A stretch of DNA of 64,000 nucleotides, taken from contig OZ245057.1 in assembly GCA_965224595.1 (NCBI GenBank), positions 992,001 to 1,056,000 of the forward strand, read 5' to 3'. The position numbers and the translations under genes are program-made. The notes beneath the pieces are model-generated. The model had not been told where the DNA came from and searched no databases. It saw only the letters and a program-made list of their open reading frames with translations. Of this stretch, positions 1 through 7,681 are shown one piece after another (position 1 is the stretch's first letter; each line of letters opens with the position of its first letter). The DNA comes from Aliivibrio_A sp016764915 (GTDB lineage: Bacteria; Pseudomonadota; Gammaproteobacteria; Enterobacterales; Vibrionaceae).

Positions 1-1
1 C

Positions 2-799
2 AATATTAAAATTGTCTTATCAGAAACTGGCAAAGTTGTCTCACTTTCAGATAAACGTTTTTCTAAAGAATCAGCCAAAATGGGTATGTGGCAACCGATA
101 CGATTTTTTATGGCGAGGAATACTGGACTCTACTTCTTAACACCCTATGACGCCAACAAGATTCCTGTTGTTTTTGTTCATGGTATGGACTCAACGGCAT
201 TGGACTTTAAGCCGCTAATCGATAAATTAGATAATTCAAAATATCAAGCATGGGTGCTGAACTACCCAAGTGCCGTCTCCCTGCCATTAATTTCTAAAGG
301 CTTGGCGAACATGATTCACAAAGAGATGGTAGAGAATAAAGTGAAAAACATCCATATTGTGGCGCACAGTATGGGTGGTTTAGTGGTTGAAGATTATCTG
401 AACCAGTGCGCTGAAGGAAATAATTGTCAAAATATTCTGAGTTTTACCTCTATTTCTTCACCTTTTTCGGGTGTAGCATCGGCAAAAAATGGGGTTGAAT
501 ACTCACCAGTTGTCATGCCAGCGTGGCGAGATTTAAATCCAGAAAGTGAATTTATCCGAACACTGTTTAATGAAAGAAGCAATAAACCTCCCCACCTTCT
601 ACTGTTCGGTTATGACGGAAAGGGAGTGATTAACGTAGAGAGTAACGATGGTGTGATTGATCTTTCGAGTCAGTTGCGCCAAGAAGCGCAGCAGCAAGCG
701 ACTAAAGTGATGGGCTTTAATGAAGGCCACGTTTCAATCTTGAGTAGTGACGTTATTTATCAAGAGATTGAAACTTTCTGGCAGAGCTATGAACATTAG
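2..799 (+). CDS. alpha/beta hydrolase, 5' end outside window
   Basis: The frame is open from base 2, so the gene continues left of the window; the ATG at 80 is probably internal. The visible 265 residues hold a lipase/esterase-type alpha/beta hydrolase core. An oxyanion-hole segment (VVFVHGMDST) is followed by the nucleophile elbow AHSMGG with its serine. A late SNDGVID segment and an EGHVSIL segment are plausible places for the catalytic Asp and His. Substrate is unknown; a secreted or membrane-anchored esterase is possible, but the N terminus is missing. Its stop codon overlaps the stop codon of the LysR remnant on the other strand. Confidence 0.75.
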   Translation, partial: NIKIVLSETGKVVSLSDKRFSKESAKMGMWQPIRFFMARNTGLYFLTPYDANKIPVVFVHGMDSTALDFKPLIDKLDNSKYQAWVLNYPSAVSLPLISKGLANMIHKEMVENKVKNIHIVAHSMGGLVVEDYLNQCAEGNNCQNILSFTSISSPFSGVASAKNGVEYSPVVMPAWRDLNPESEFIRTLFNERSNKPPHLLLFGYDGKGVINVESNDGVIDLSSQLRQEAQQQATKVMGFNEGHVSILSSDVIYQEIETFWQSYEH

Positions 800-1345
800 T
801 GATGGTGATGCGAGAGATTAAACCTTTCGAGCACGTGTTCAATGAATGCGCGTAGCCTTTTGGGAATCAATTTCCTTTGCTGATAAACTAAACTGATTGC
901 GACCTGTTGCTGCTGCCAATCACTGAGAAGCTCAATTAAACTGCCATTTTTAATGTGTTCACGGCACATAAACTCAGGCAGTGATGCAACCCCTAAACCA
1001 TCAAGGCATGCTGATTTACAAGCGGTGATGGTGTTTACTCTTAAACGGTATGGAAGATCGAGTCTTACTGATTTATTGGCTTGGGTTAAGTGAAAAGTGG
1101 GCACTTTTATCGCATTAAGTACTTTGATTTGTTGATGTGGCGCTTTGAGATCTTCTGGTTTGGTGATGTGTCCATAGTTCTCAAGATATTCGGGACTGGC
1201 AACAATCACTCTATCGGAAAAATTGATGGTACGAGCCACTAGACTTGAATTAACTAACTCGCCAACTTGGATAAGCTCAAGCATCTGCACCCCAGAATGA
1301 TAAAATTGCTCACCCTCTTGCGTTAACTCTAATTTTCGGCTTACT
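796..1345 (-). pseudogene. LysR-family regulator, N-terminal HTH deleted
   Basis: The reading frame encodes a LysR effector-binding domain. Reading further upstream on the minus strand adds the end of a normal LysR DNA-binding region (a stretch SRKLELTQEGEQFY, near residue 50-65 in the family). Homology then stops abruptly at about 1340-1350. The whole winged helix-turn-helix is missing, so the product cannot bind DNA as a normal LysR protein. The GTG at 1290 is the first possible start but has no convincing ribosome binding site. The C terminus ends in four histidines. The lost part and the lost part of the neighbouring exporter are explained by one deletion. Confidence 0.75.
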
Positions 1346-2200
1346 GTTGGATTAGCGGCAATTTCGACAGTGAGTATGATCTATTTCATTATCAATGAGC
1401 TGCAACACAAAAACCCATTGGTGAACTTACGATTGATGGTAAAAGGGCAGTTTGCCATCTCATGCTTTGCCTATTTAGTATTAGGAATGGCACTGCTTGG
1501 ATCCATCTATGTTCTTCCAATGTATATGATCCAAATTCAAGGTTACAACTCCCTTGAGATCGGAGAAGTTCTCATGTGGATGGGATTTCCTCAGCTATTG
1601 ATTTTCCCCATTGTGCCTAAATTAACTCGAATCATTAAAGCCAAATACTTAGTCTTTTTTGGTTTCAGTATGTTTGGGCTCAGTTGTTATGTAAATACTC
1701 ACATGGACTTCAATTATGGTGGTGATCAGCTGATTTTCTCAATGTTACTTCGCGCGATTGGTAGCCCATTTATTATGGTTCCATTGTCATTGGTGGCAAT
1801 GAGTGGCATTAAAAAGCATGAAGTATCAGATGCATCAACCATTACCAATGTGCTGCGTAACTTGGGTGGGGCGTTTAGTATTGCAATCATAGCGACGATG
1901 TTAGACAACAAAACCAGAGAGCATCTAGCTCATATTAAGAGTAGTTTACCGAGCGTGAGTACCGATGCTTGGTATCAGTTGCAACAGAGCACCGCAATGT
2001 TCATGCAAAAAGGCAGCGATTTTTCAACCGCGACGTTACAAGCAAAAGCTTCTTTGATGATGGTTATGCAAAGAGATGCGGCTATCATGGCGTATAACGA
2101 TATATTCTTGATGATGACTCTGTTTTTAGGGCTGGCCGCGCTGATGATGTTCTTCGTGAAAACTGAAGGTAATGGGTCCAGTGGTGGTGGCGCTCATTGA
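1346..2200 (+). pseudogene. DHA2/EmrB-type MFS drug exporter, N-terminal half deleted
   Basis: About 280 residues match the second half of a 14-TM DHA2 (EmrB/QacA) proton-driven multidrug exporter: the loop ELQHKNPLVNLRL, then several hydrophobic helices ending near residue 265. Family members are usually about 510 residues, so the first seven or so helices, which carry the conserved signature motifs, are absent. No good start or Shine-Dalgarno is visible (GTG 1370 and ATG 1376 are only the first candidates). The frame stays open across the junction with the truncated LysR gene. It is probably not functional. Confidence 0.75.
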
Positions 2201-2241
2201 TGTCGGCATTTTATTTCAATCGGCAACCAGTTTAGCCGTAA

Positions 2242-2478
2242 TTATGGTTCATTTTGATCACTGTTATGGCGTTGCCTCTTAAATTTACGGCCCAAATACA
2301 CGAGACCGATAAGCAATGTCACATAGTAGAACCCTTGCCCAAGATATTCCATCAGATCGTTGGTACTGGGTAACGTTAAGCCCTGAAACATCGACAGCAC
2401 TTGATCAGACTTCCCTGAATCGAAGACCATCCACACAGTGCTGGCAATACACACCAATAAAAATAACCAATTTTTCAT
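2242..2478 (-). CDS. small two-helix membrane protein
   Basis: Encodes 78 residues that I do not recognise by family. A hydrophobic N-terminal segment (residues 4-18) and a second one (about residues 50-64) suggest two membrane passes, followed by a basic, polar tail (GRKFKRQRHN). It points toward the decayed exporter gene and sits 41 bases from its stop. Function is unknown; it resembles the small inner-membrane proteins common in Vibrio genomes. Confidence 0.55.
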   Translation of the reverse strand: MKNWLFLLVCIASTVWMVFDSGKSDQVLSMFQGLTLPSTNDLMEYLGQGFYYVTLLIGLVYLGRKFKRQRHNSDQNEP

Positions 2479-2736
2479 TTATTCGATCCCGTAACGTGTT
2501 CAGTAATGCAGTCAATATACGCCGATACTAACGAGCCATGGTAATAAATTCAATGATAAATTGCGAGTGTTGAGCTCTTGAGGCTCAAGGATCTTGTAAG
2601 GGAGGAATAATGTTTCATACTAATTGCAAATCGTTTTTGGACATAAGCACGTTACGGTCTCTAAAGAGAGTCTAATCTTTCAGATAACCTCTGCTACTGA
2701 AAATCATTCGAATTACCTACAAACTTATGGTCAGTT
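2479..2736. other. gene-poor stretch with one mini-ORF
   Basis: No convincing gene. A 21-codon frame (ATG 2610, stop 2673-2675) has a strong Shine-Dalgarno (GGGAGGA just upstream) but encodes nothing I recognise. It may be the relic start of a lost gene or a leader peptide. The stretch leads into LysR debris. Confidence 0.3.
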
Positions 2737-2877
2737 TTATTCAACCACTACACATGGAGGTACGCCATTAAAAATGGCTACATCAGTGATTGGTTGACTG
2801 CAAAATGGAGGGACAGACACTTTAAAACGTGCCGAATTGAAAACGTGGAGGGACAGACACTTTAAAACGTGCCGAAT
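2737..2877 (-). pseudogene. LysR gene fragment with internal deletion and tandem duplication
   Basis: On the minus strand the DNA encodes FKVSVPPF followed shortly by ITDVAIFNGVPP. These resemble two parts of a LysR effector domain that are about 45 residues apart in the intact LysR protein encoded at 4071-4979 (GSFKVSIPPF and NLDAAIFGGDLP). The intervening segment is missing. The FKVSVPP-coding DNA is duplicated with a 40-bp period, which is not a multiple of three and breaks the frame. Interpreted as gene debris. Confidence 0.5.
2806..2877. repeat. two identical 32-bp direct repeats, period 40
   Basis: The 32 bases starting TGGAGGGACAGACACTTTAA occur at 2806-2837 and, identically, at 2846-2877, separated by an 8-base spacer. 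A diverged relative lies at 4671-4697 inside the intact LysR gene. The sequence is therefore the codons for a conserved LysR stretch (FKVSVPP on the minus strand), not a mobile repeat. Confidence 0.85.
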
Positions 2878-3162
2878 CAAGGGAACAAAAAGGATGTGGG
2901 TTGGTTGAAGTCGAGTCAGCGTATTACGGTTGATAGCTTCGACCATGCTTTTAGCGCAGTAGAACAAGGAGTGGGTTATTGTCGGTTGCCAAAGCACATC
3001 GTTGAAAGTAGAGGAAGCGGAAAGCTCACGGTACTTAATGTAGAGCATGGGCCTGGTTACCAAGTGCCATTGCATCTCACCCTTCCCAAAGGGGCAAAAA
3101 CCGGGCCAGCTGCCAAACGTTTTTATGAGCTACTTCTTGAGTCAGTATCGACAACAAGCTAA
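2869..3162 (+). pseudogene. LysR C-terminal fragment
   Basis: Reads as the last third of a LysR-family effector-binding domain (ITVDSFDHAFSAVEQGVGYC, then PKHIVES and a C-terminal PAAKRFYELLLES). About 200 residues including the DNA-binding domain are missing. The homology begins directly where the second 32-bp repeat copy ends (2877), so a rearrangement joined it there. The GTG at 2869 is only the first formal start. It lies on the opposite strand from the LysR debris immediately to its left. Confidence 0.65.
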
Positions 3163-3218
3163 CCCTATTGAACTATGTCTCTTGATACCATAAATACTGA
3201 TTAGTTTGAGTGCCAAAG

Positions 3219-3277
3219 TGACACAATAATTGCTTATTACATACTTTAAGACCATAATCAATGTGACACTTTGACAC
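3219..3277 (+). promoter_or_regulatory. promoter and repeated operator half-sites of the toxin-antitoxin operon
   Basis: A sigma-70 type promoter candidate is TTGCTT (3230-3235), 17 bases, CATAAT (3253-3258). The hexamer TGACAC occurs three times around it, at 3219-3224, 3264-3269 and 3272-3277, one copy upstream of the -35 and two downstream of the -10. This fits autorepression by the ribbon-helix-helix antitoxin encoded next. Seen in sequence; binding is inferred. Confidence 0.5.
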
Positions 3278-3293
3278 AACAGGAGATTACATT

Positions 3294-3566
3294 ATGGCCA
3301 CTACTTTGCCTCGCATCACTGCTAGAGTCGATGTCGATACACAAGACTTACTTACTAAAGCTGCCGCAATATCTGGCATGTCTAGTATTAACTCATTTGT
3401 ACTGAGTGCTGCAATTGAAAAAGCAAAACAAGTGATTGAACGCGAACAGGCGCTAAAACTTAGCCGTGCTGATTCAATGCTACTCATGGAAGCTTTAGAC
3501 CGCCCGGCAACGCCAAATTCAAAACTACAAGCCGCTTCTGAGCGTTACGAAAGTAAAATCCAATGA
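3294..3566 (+). CDS. DUF1778 ribbon-helix-helix antitoxin
   Basis: A 90-residue DUF1778 (TacA-like) antitoxin. The N terminus (PRITARVDVDTQDLL) forms the expected beta strand of a ribbon-helix-helix DNA-binding domain. The acidic and helical C terminus (from about residue 55) is the part that wraps the toxin in the family. Start ATG 3294 follows AGGAG at 3281-3285. The stop codon overlaps the toxin start (ATGA), so the two are translationally coupled. The product should neutralise the acetyltransferase toxin and repress the shared promoter. Confidence 0.85.
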   Translation: MATTLPRITARVDVDTQDLLTKAAAISGMSSINSFVLSAAIEKAKQVIEREQALKLSRADSMLLMEALDRPATPNSKLQAASERYESKIQ

Positions 3567-4060
3567 TGAATACGGTGCTTCTAGATAAAGTGAAACACAA
3601 TAGAAAACAATTCGATTGTGGTATTGAGGCCCTTAATAACTACCTGAAGGTGATGGCGAGTCAACAAGAAAAGAAAGACAACAGCAGAACTTTCGTTTTA
3701 GAAGATGATAGCGATGATTCTCTTATTATTGGCTTTTATACATTAACCATGACACCAATTGACTTAAAATCGTTGCCAGATAAGTTGCATAAAAAGCACC
3801 AATCATCCACTTCTGGCGGTCTTATTGCCCGTTTAGCTGTAGATAATCGCTACAAAGGTAAGGGTCTTGGCGAATGGTTACTTATTGATGCACTACGGAA
3901 GCTATTCCTTGCGAGTGACAGCGTTGCATTCCCTGTGATTATTGTTGATGCTAAAGACGACGAAAAACACTTCTATGAACGCTATGGATTCCAAGCTTTC
4001 CAAGATGCTGAGAATAAACTGTTCATCACCATTTCCGATGTAAGAGCGAGTTTAGGTTAG
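3563..4060 (+). CDS. GNAT-family toxin (TacT-like acetyltransferase)
   Basis: A 165-residue GNAT acetyltransferase paired with a DUF1778 antitoxin. The acetyl-CoA binding loop is visible as RYKGKGLGEWLL after the beta strand ARLAVD, and the C-terminal HFYERYGFQAF segment with its Tyr is typical of TacT/AtaT toxins. Characterised relatives acetylate the amino group of aminoacyl-tRNAs and stop translation; which tRNA is targeted here cannot be read from sequence. Length and all motifs look intact. It sits among decayed genes, a common setting for such modules. Confidence 0.85.
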   Translation: MMNTVLLDKVKHNRKQFDCGIEALNNYLKVMASQQEKKDNSRTFVLEDDSDDSLIIGFYTLTMTPIDLKSLPDKLHKKHQSSTSGGLIARLAVDNRYKGKGLGEWLLIDALRKLFLASDSVAFPVIIVDAKDDEKHFYERYGFQAFQDAENKLFITISDVRASLG

Positions 4061-4070
4061 TTTTGTCTCA

Positions 4071-4979
4071 TTAGTTTATCGCGCTAGATTTATTGAAGTA
4101 GTAATTAAATAATTGATAAAAACGACTAACGTGTATTGGTTTTGTACTCTTATATTGATGTAAAAAATAAAAGTGCCATGCTCTTCCTTGAATCTCAGGT
4201 AGCACTCTAATCATCTGTCTATCTGCAAGATACGGCTGGGCTAAAAATTCAGGAAATAAGGCTATACCCATATCATTCAATATCATCTCCCGTACCGTTG
4301 TTAGTGTGTTCGCCTTTGCAAAGTGTTCGATATTGACCTGAATGTGATCCGTTTGCTCATTATTAAATAGCTGTAAATTGTCGTGCTGCCAAGGCGTAGC
4401 GATAAAATTGTGCTTAACTAATGCCTTAACACTCTTTAGATTGCCGTGTTGTTTGATGTACCTAGGGGATGCACAAAATATTTCAGAGACTTTGCCTATT
4501 GATAGCGCTCTATAATCACAGTCGGGTAAATCTCCACCGAAAATGGCAGCGTCTAAATTGTTTTCTATCAAGTCCTGCCATTTCCCTGTCACAATCACTT
4601 CTGGTTTTATTTTTGGGAACTCGACACTCAACTGTCGTAATACTGGAATGATAATATCGTTCTCAAAAAATGGAGGGATAGACACTTTAAAACTGCCACT
4701 TGGTTGAGTTTTGGCACTGTCGAGCTCAATTAATGTCATGGACAGTTGCTGGCTCAATAATTCACTGCGTGCGAGTAGCGTTTTCCCCACAGCAGTCAAT
4801 TCGACTCCACGGGTATTACGCATTAATAATTGTTGCCCCGTCGACTTTTCTAAGCGTTTTATTTGCTGACTAACGGCTGATTTACTTAAGCCCAATTTTT
4901 TTGCCGCGGCGGTGAAAGAGCGCTTACTGGCAACTTCAACGAAAATTAGGAGTAAAGGCGCTAATTTCACACTGTTCAT
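4071..4979 (-). CDS. LysR-family transcriptional regulator
   Basis: Full-length LysR protein, 302 residues from ATG 4979. An upstream TTG at 4991 would add four residues, but the ATG gives the usual family start (NSVKLAPLLLIFVEVA). Residues about 5-62 form the helix-turn-helix (SFTAAAKKLGLSKSAVSQQI); the remainder is the effector-binding domain. It is divergent from a DUF1330 gene, with a 12-bp inverted repeat between them that overlaps its own start region. This is the normal layout for a LysR protein controlling its neighbour and itself. Ligand unknown. Confidence 0.85.
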   Translation of the reverse strand: MNSVKLAPLLLIFVEVASKRSFTAAAKKLGLSKSAVSQQIKRLEKSTGQQLLMRNTRGVELTAVGKTLLARSELLSQQLSMTLIELDSAKTQPSGSFKVSIPPFFENDIIIPVLRQLSVEFPKIKPEVIVTGKWQDLIENNLDAAIFGGDLPDCDYRALSIGKVSEIFCASPRYIKQHGNLKSVKALVKHNFIATPWQHDNLQLFNNEQTDHIQVNIEHFAKANTLTTVREMILNDMGIALFPEFLAQPYLADRQMIRVLPEIQGRAWHFYFLHQYKSTKPIHVSRFYQLFNYYFNKSSAIN

Positions 4980-5022
4980 ATTATTAAACAACTCGTTAAT
5001 TTTTAGGTTATTGTTTAATAAT
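4980..5022. promoter_or_regulatory. inverted repeat, probable LysR operator
   Basis: Perfect 12-bp arms ATTATTAAACAA (4980-4991) and TTGTTTAATAAT (5011-5022) separated by 19 bases. It lies in the LysR/DUF1330 intergenic region and abuts the LysR start codon. Position and symmetry suggest the regulator's binding site; binding is inferred. Confidence 0.5.
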
Positions 5023-5072
5023 CACCAAGATCTTAAGCTGTGTCAACTCAAGCCATTAAGGAAATTATTGAA

Positions 5073-5348
5073 ATGACAAGTTTAGTTATCGTCGACCTGA
5101 CACCTATAGATAAACTGCAACTAAAAGAGTACAGCGCGTTAGCAGCAGAAACACTCAAACCTTTTAATGGGCAGTTTATTGCCAAAGGGAGCGTTGAAGT
5201 ATTGCACGGTGATGCGACTCATCCAATGAAAGCAGTTATTCAATTTCCAGACAAAGAAAGTGCGCAAGGCTGGTATCAGAGCGATGCATACCAAGCCATT
5301 ATTTCTTTGCGTGAGAAAGGAATGCACAGTCAATTTCATTTAGTGTAA
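5073..5348 (+). CDS. DUF1330 family protein
   Basis: A 91-residue DUF1330 protein, a small ferredoxin-like (dimeric alpha/beta barrel) fold of unknown biochemical role. The family pattern is visible: an early YSALAAETLKPFNGQFIAKG segment, then VIQFPDKESAQGWYQSDAYQ. ATG 5073 is preferred over the in-frame GTG at 5040 because it matches the family start and has AAGGA about 10 bases upstream. It is divergent from a LysR regulator, which probably controls it. A strong hairpin follows. Confidence 0.8.
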   Translation: MTSLVIVDLTPIDKLQLKEYSALAAETLKPFNGQFIAKGSVEVLHGDATHPMKAVIQFPDKESAQGWYQSDAYQAIISLREKGMHSQFHLV

Positions 5349-5356
5349 CCTGCTTT

Positions 5357-5385
5357 AACACTGCGGTAACCACTACCGCAGTGTT
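5357..5385. terminator. bidirectional terminator
   Basis: A 12-bp perfect stem (AACACTGCGGTA / TACCGCAGTGTT) with a 5-base loop sits between the convergent DUF1330 and AraC-family genes. A T-run follows on the plus strand and an A/T-rich flank on the other. Confidence 0.85.
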
Positions 5386-5391
5386 TTATAT

Positions 5392-6294
5392 TTAGACTTT
5401 TATAGCAGTGTAGAAGCTGACGTCACTGACATCGGTTTGTTGATCATAGCTGTGGTAAAGCTCAAAGCAGGGTCTTTCATCGGTCTCTAGTCCAGATTCA
5501 ATGATTCCGGTCAGTAATTCTTCCCAAAACTCACCATATTGTGTCTTATCAGTGACAGTTCTACGAATAGAAGCATAACCGCCAGCAGGTAGAGTTTGTA
5601 ATTCGATGCCGGGGATAACTTCAGTGTCGCTTGGCACGGAGATACAGATATCTGTTCTACATTTTTCCACTGGCGTAATGTCTGGGTTATCGTGATAGAT
5701 GAAAATAGATTCTCCTCCCGCTAAATTCTTTGCACCTGCCCACTGATAGATCTTGGCAATGTTCGGTTGGTAATTTTCCCCATATGGCCCCGTGACTCGA
5801 ATGTAGGCCAGTGTGCGTGCTTCAAATTGTTCTGTTTTCATTGGCTCTCTCCTTAGTTGATGAGCCAAACCAGTGTATGTATTTGATTGAGTGTTTTCGT
5901 GTCCCTGTTTGCTTAACGTGTGTCCAATCTTGCTATTTTTCAACAGAGTCGAGAGCTGTTCGAATGAGGAGCAACGCTTTATTTCCGTAGGCGTTAATCC
6001 AAAATAGTTTTTAAACGCTTTCGCCAAACTCTGAGAGCTCGAAAAACCATGATCAAGAGCGACTTCCGTGACACTTTGTTTGGTATTAAACAGGGTTTGA
6101 GCCGCACTAGTCAGTTTAAGTCGACGAATATAATCGGCTAAGGTTTCATTGGTGACGATCTTAAAAATACGGTGAAAATGGAAAGCAGATAGGCATGCCA
6201 TACTGGCCACTTCATTAAGATTAAGTGGCTGATTGAAGTTCTGCTCTAAATATCGAATGACGGGTATGAGTTTCTTGTGGTAATTAGTCTGCAC
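5392..6294 (-). CDS. AraC-family regulator with GyrI-like effector domain
   Basis: A 300-residue regulator. Residues about 8-107 form a double helix-turn-helix AraC domain (NLNEVASMACLSAFHFHRIF and VTEVALDHGFSSSQSLAKAF). Residues about 150-300 form a GyrI-like small-molecule binding domain, ending DVSFYTAIKV. Relatives such as Rob and SbmC-type proteins bind drugs or other hydrophobic ligands, so a stress or efflux sensor is plausible. Ligand and target are unknown. The divergent neighbour is the serine protease gene, separated by about 200 bases. Confidence 0.85.
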   Translation of the reverse strand: MQTNYHKKLIPVIRYLEQNFNQPLNLNEVASMACLSAFHFHRIFKIVTNETLADYIRRLKLTSAAQTLFNTKQSVTEVALDHGFSSSQSLAKAFKNYFGLTPTEIKRCSSFEQLSTLLKNSKIGHTLSKQGHENTQSNTYTGLAHQLRREPMKTEQFEARTLAYIRVTGPYGENYQPNIAKIYQWAGAKNLAGGESIFIYHDNPDITPVEKCRTDICISVPSDTEVIPGIELQTLPAGGYASIRRTVTDKTQYGEFWEELLTGIIESGLETDERPCFELYHSYDQQTDVSDVSFYTAIKV

Positions 6295-6502
6295 TGTACT
6301 TCCTTGAATTATGAACAGAGACTATCAAAATGTAACAATGAAATGAGAAAAACGAAATAGAAAATGCGATTAAACAGCCAAACTCAGATTGAATCAATGC
6401 TAAAACGGTTAGAAATAGTGAAACGGATGTTGAGATATTGTAGGTACTGGCTAATACTTAAATTAGTTACTATTGAGTAAAAAATCAGCAAGGTCGTTTG
6501 TT

Positions 6503-7477
6503 ATGAAAAGCGGTAATACTGCGCTGTTACTTATCTGTGCATTAGGACTGAATAGCACTGTAGTAAAAGCGGAAGAGTTTGAAATAACGCCATACATTGT
6601 CAATGGTACGCCAGTTTCCGTGACAAGTTATCAATATATGGCTCGTCTGTTGTATCAATCTAATGGCAGTTTGTATGCGTTGTGTGGGGCGTCTCTTATC
6701 AATAGTCGGTATGTATTAACCGCCGCTCATTGTGTGGATGAAAGTGCTTACAAAGATGACCTATACATTGGTATCGATGGTGATAGAGACCAAGATTTTG
6801 CGTCTAGTACCCGATACCCTGTTAAATATATTTACTATCCTGATAATTATGATGGCGTTGTGGCTAATGGGCTCTATCATGATGTAGCAGTTCTCGAACT
6901 AGAGTATGACATCCCAAGCATTGGCAGTGAACACTATGTTGACCGAGCTTATACTGCTGACGTTGCAAGCTATCGACAAGCTGCGGAGAGTTTTACCATT
7001 ATCGGTTATGGCAATACCTCAACAGGCGTTAATGCCAATGATTACCTACAAGAAACCACGGTTAGTTATGTGACCCAAGCGGTGTGTCAATCTCAATGGA
7101 GCTCTGTTTCCAGCTCGCAAATATGCACTGATGGAGTGGTGAATGGCGGTTCAGGACTGAAAAATGGCAGTTGCCAAGGTGATTCTGGTGGCCCGCTGCT
7201 TTGGTATGACCCAAATAGCACATTAACCAAACAGATAGGTATTGTCAGTTATGGGCCTGCTACGTGTGGCGATCCAGGCACCGTTACTCAATCAGTATTT
7301 ACCGAAGTTGCTGATTACAATAGCTGGATCCAAAGTGTCCTCAATGGGCAGATCACGCCAAAGTTTACCAATAATACGAGTGGTGTGAGAAGTTCAAGCT
7401 CTGGAGGTAGCATGAACCTGTTTGCTCTGATTGCAATGTGTTTTATGTATTTAACACGCGGTAGGAAAAATAGATAA
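6503..7477 (+). CDS. secreted chymotrypsin-fold serine protease with GlyGly-CTERM
   Basis: A 324-residue exported S1-family serine peptidase. A signal peptide spans residues 1 to about 23 (cleavage after VVKA). The catalytic triad is visible: His76 in LTAAHC, Asp127 in HDVAVLELE, Ser228 in CQGDSGGPL. The residue six before the serine, which is Asp in trypsin, is Gly here, so trypsin-like cleavage is not expected. The C terminus (SSSGGS, hydrophobic helix, RGRKNR) is a GlyGly-CTERM sorting tail, known in Vibrio proteases such as VesB, where rhombosortase processes type II secretion cargo. ATG 6503 is chosen over TTG 6473 because AAGG precedes it at a good distance and the signal peptide then starts normally. 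Confidence 0.88.
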   Translation: MKSGNTALLLICALGLNSTVVKAEEFEITPYIVNGTPVSVTSYQYMARLLYQSNGSLYALCGASLINSRYVLTAAHCVDESAYKDDLYIGIDGDRDQDFASSTRYPVKYIYYPDNYDGVVANGLYHDVAVLELEYDIPSIGSEHYVDRAYTADVASYRQAAESFTIIGYGNTSTGVNANDYLQETTVSYVTQAVCQSQWSSVSSSQICTDGVVNGGSGLKNGSCQGDSGGPLLWYDPNSTLTKQIGIVSYGPATCGDPGTVTQSVFTEVADYNSWIQSVLNGQITPKFTNNTSGVRSSSSGGSMNLFALIAMCFMYLTRGRKNR

Positions 7478-7570
7478 AGTCTCAAATTATCGATTAATCA
7501 CTCAAATCATTTCAAAGAGATACTTTCAATCGGTGCCTGTTGACATAAATCTATTTTGGTTACTTTCCCT

Positions 7571-7632
7571 ACTTGGTCTACTATCGATAAGAGGCATTAT
7601 TAATATGCCTTATCTGACCAAGTGGTTTTTTT
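7571..7632 (+). terminator. long imperfect stem-loop terminator
   Basis: Outer arms ACTTGGTC (7571-7578) and GACCAAGT (7616-7623) enclose an inner stem AGGCAT/ATGCCT extended by GATA/TATC, and a run of seven T follows. It probably ends the protease transcript. The two-tier shape is larger than needed for termination. Confidence 0.65.
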
Positions 7633-7681
7633 AACAGGGTAGTTGATAATAATTATAAAAACAAAAAAACAAGGAAAGACA

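Noticed and set aside
2316..2531. 71-residue plus-strand frame over the small membrane-protein gene
   Set aside because: It overlaps the better supported minus-strand gene and has no family match.
2806..2877. 32-bp direct repeats as a possible mobile element or CRISPR-like repeat
   Set aside because: Only two copies, a short spacer, and the repeat translates to a conserved LysR segment also found at 4671-4697.
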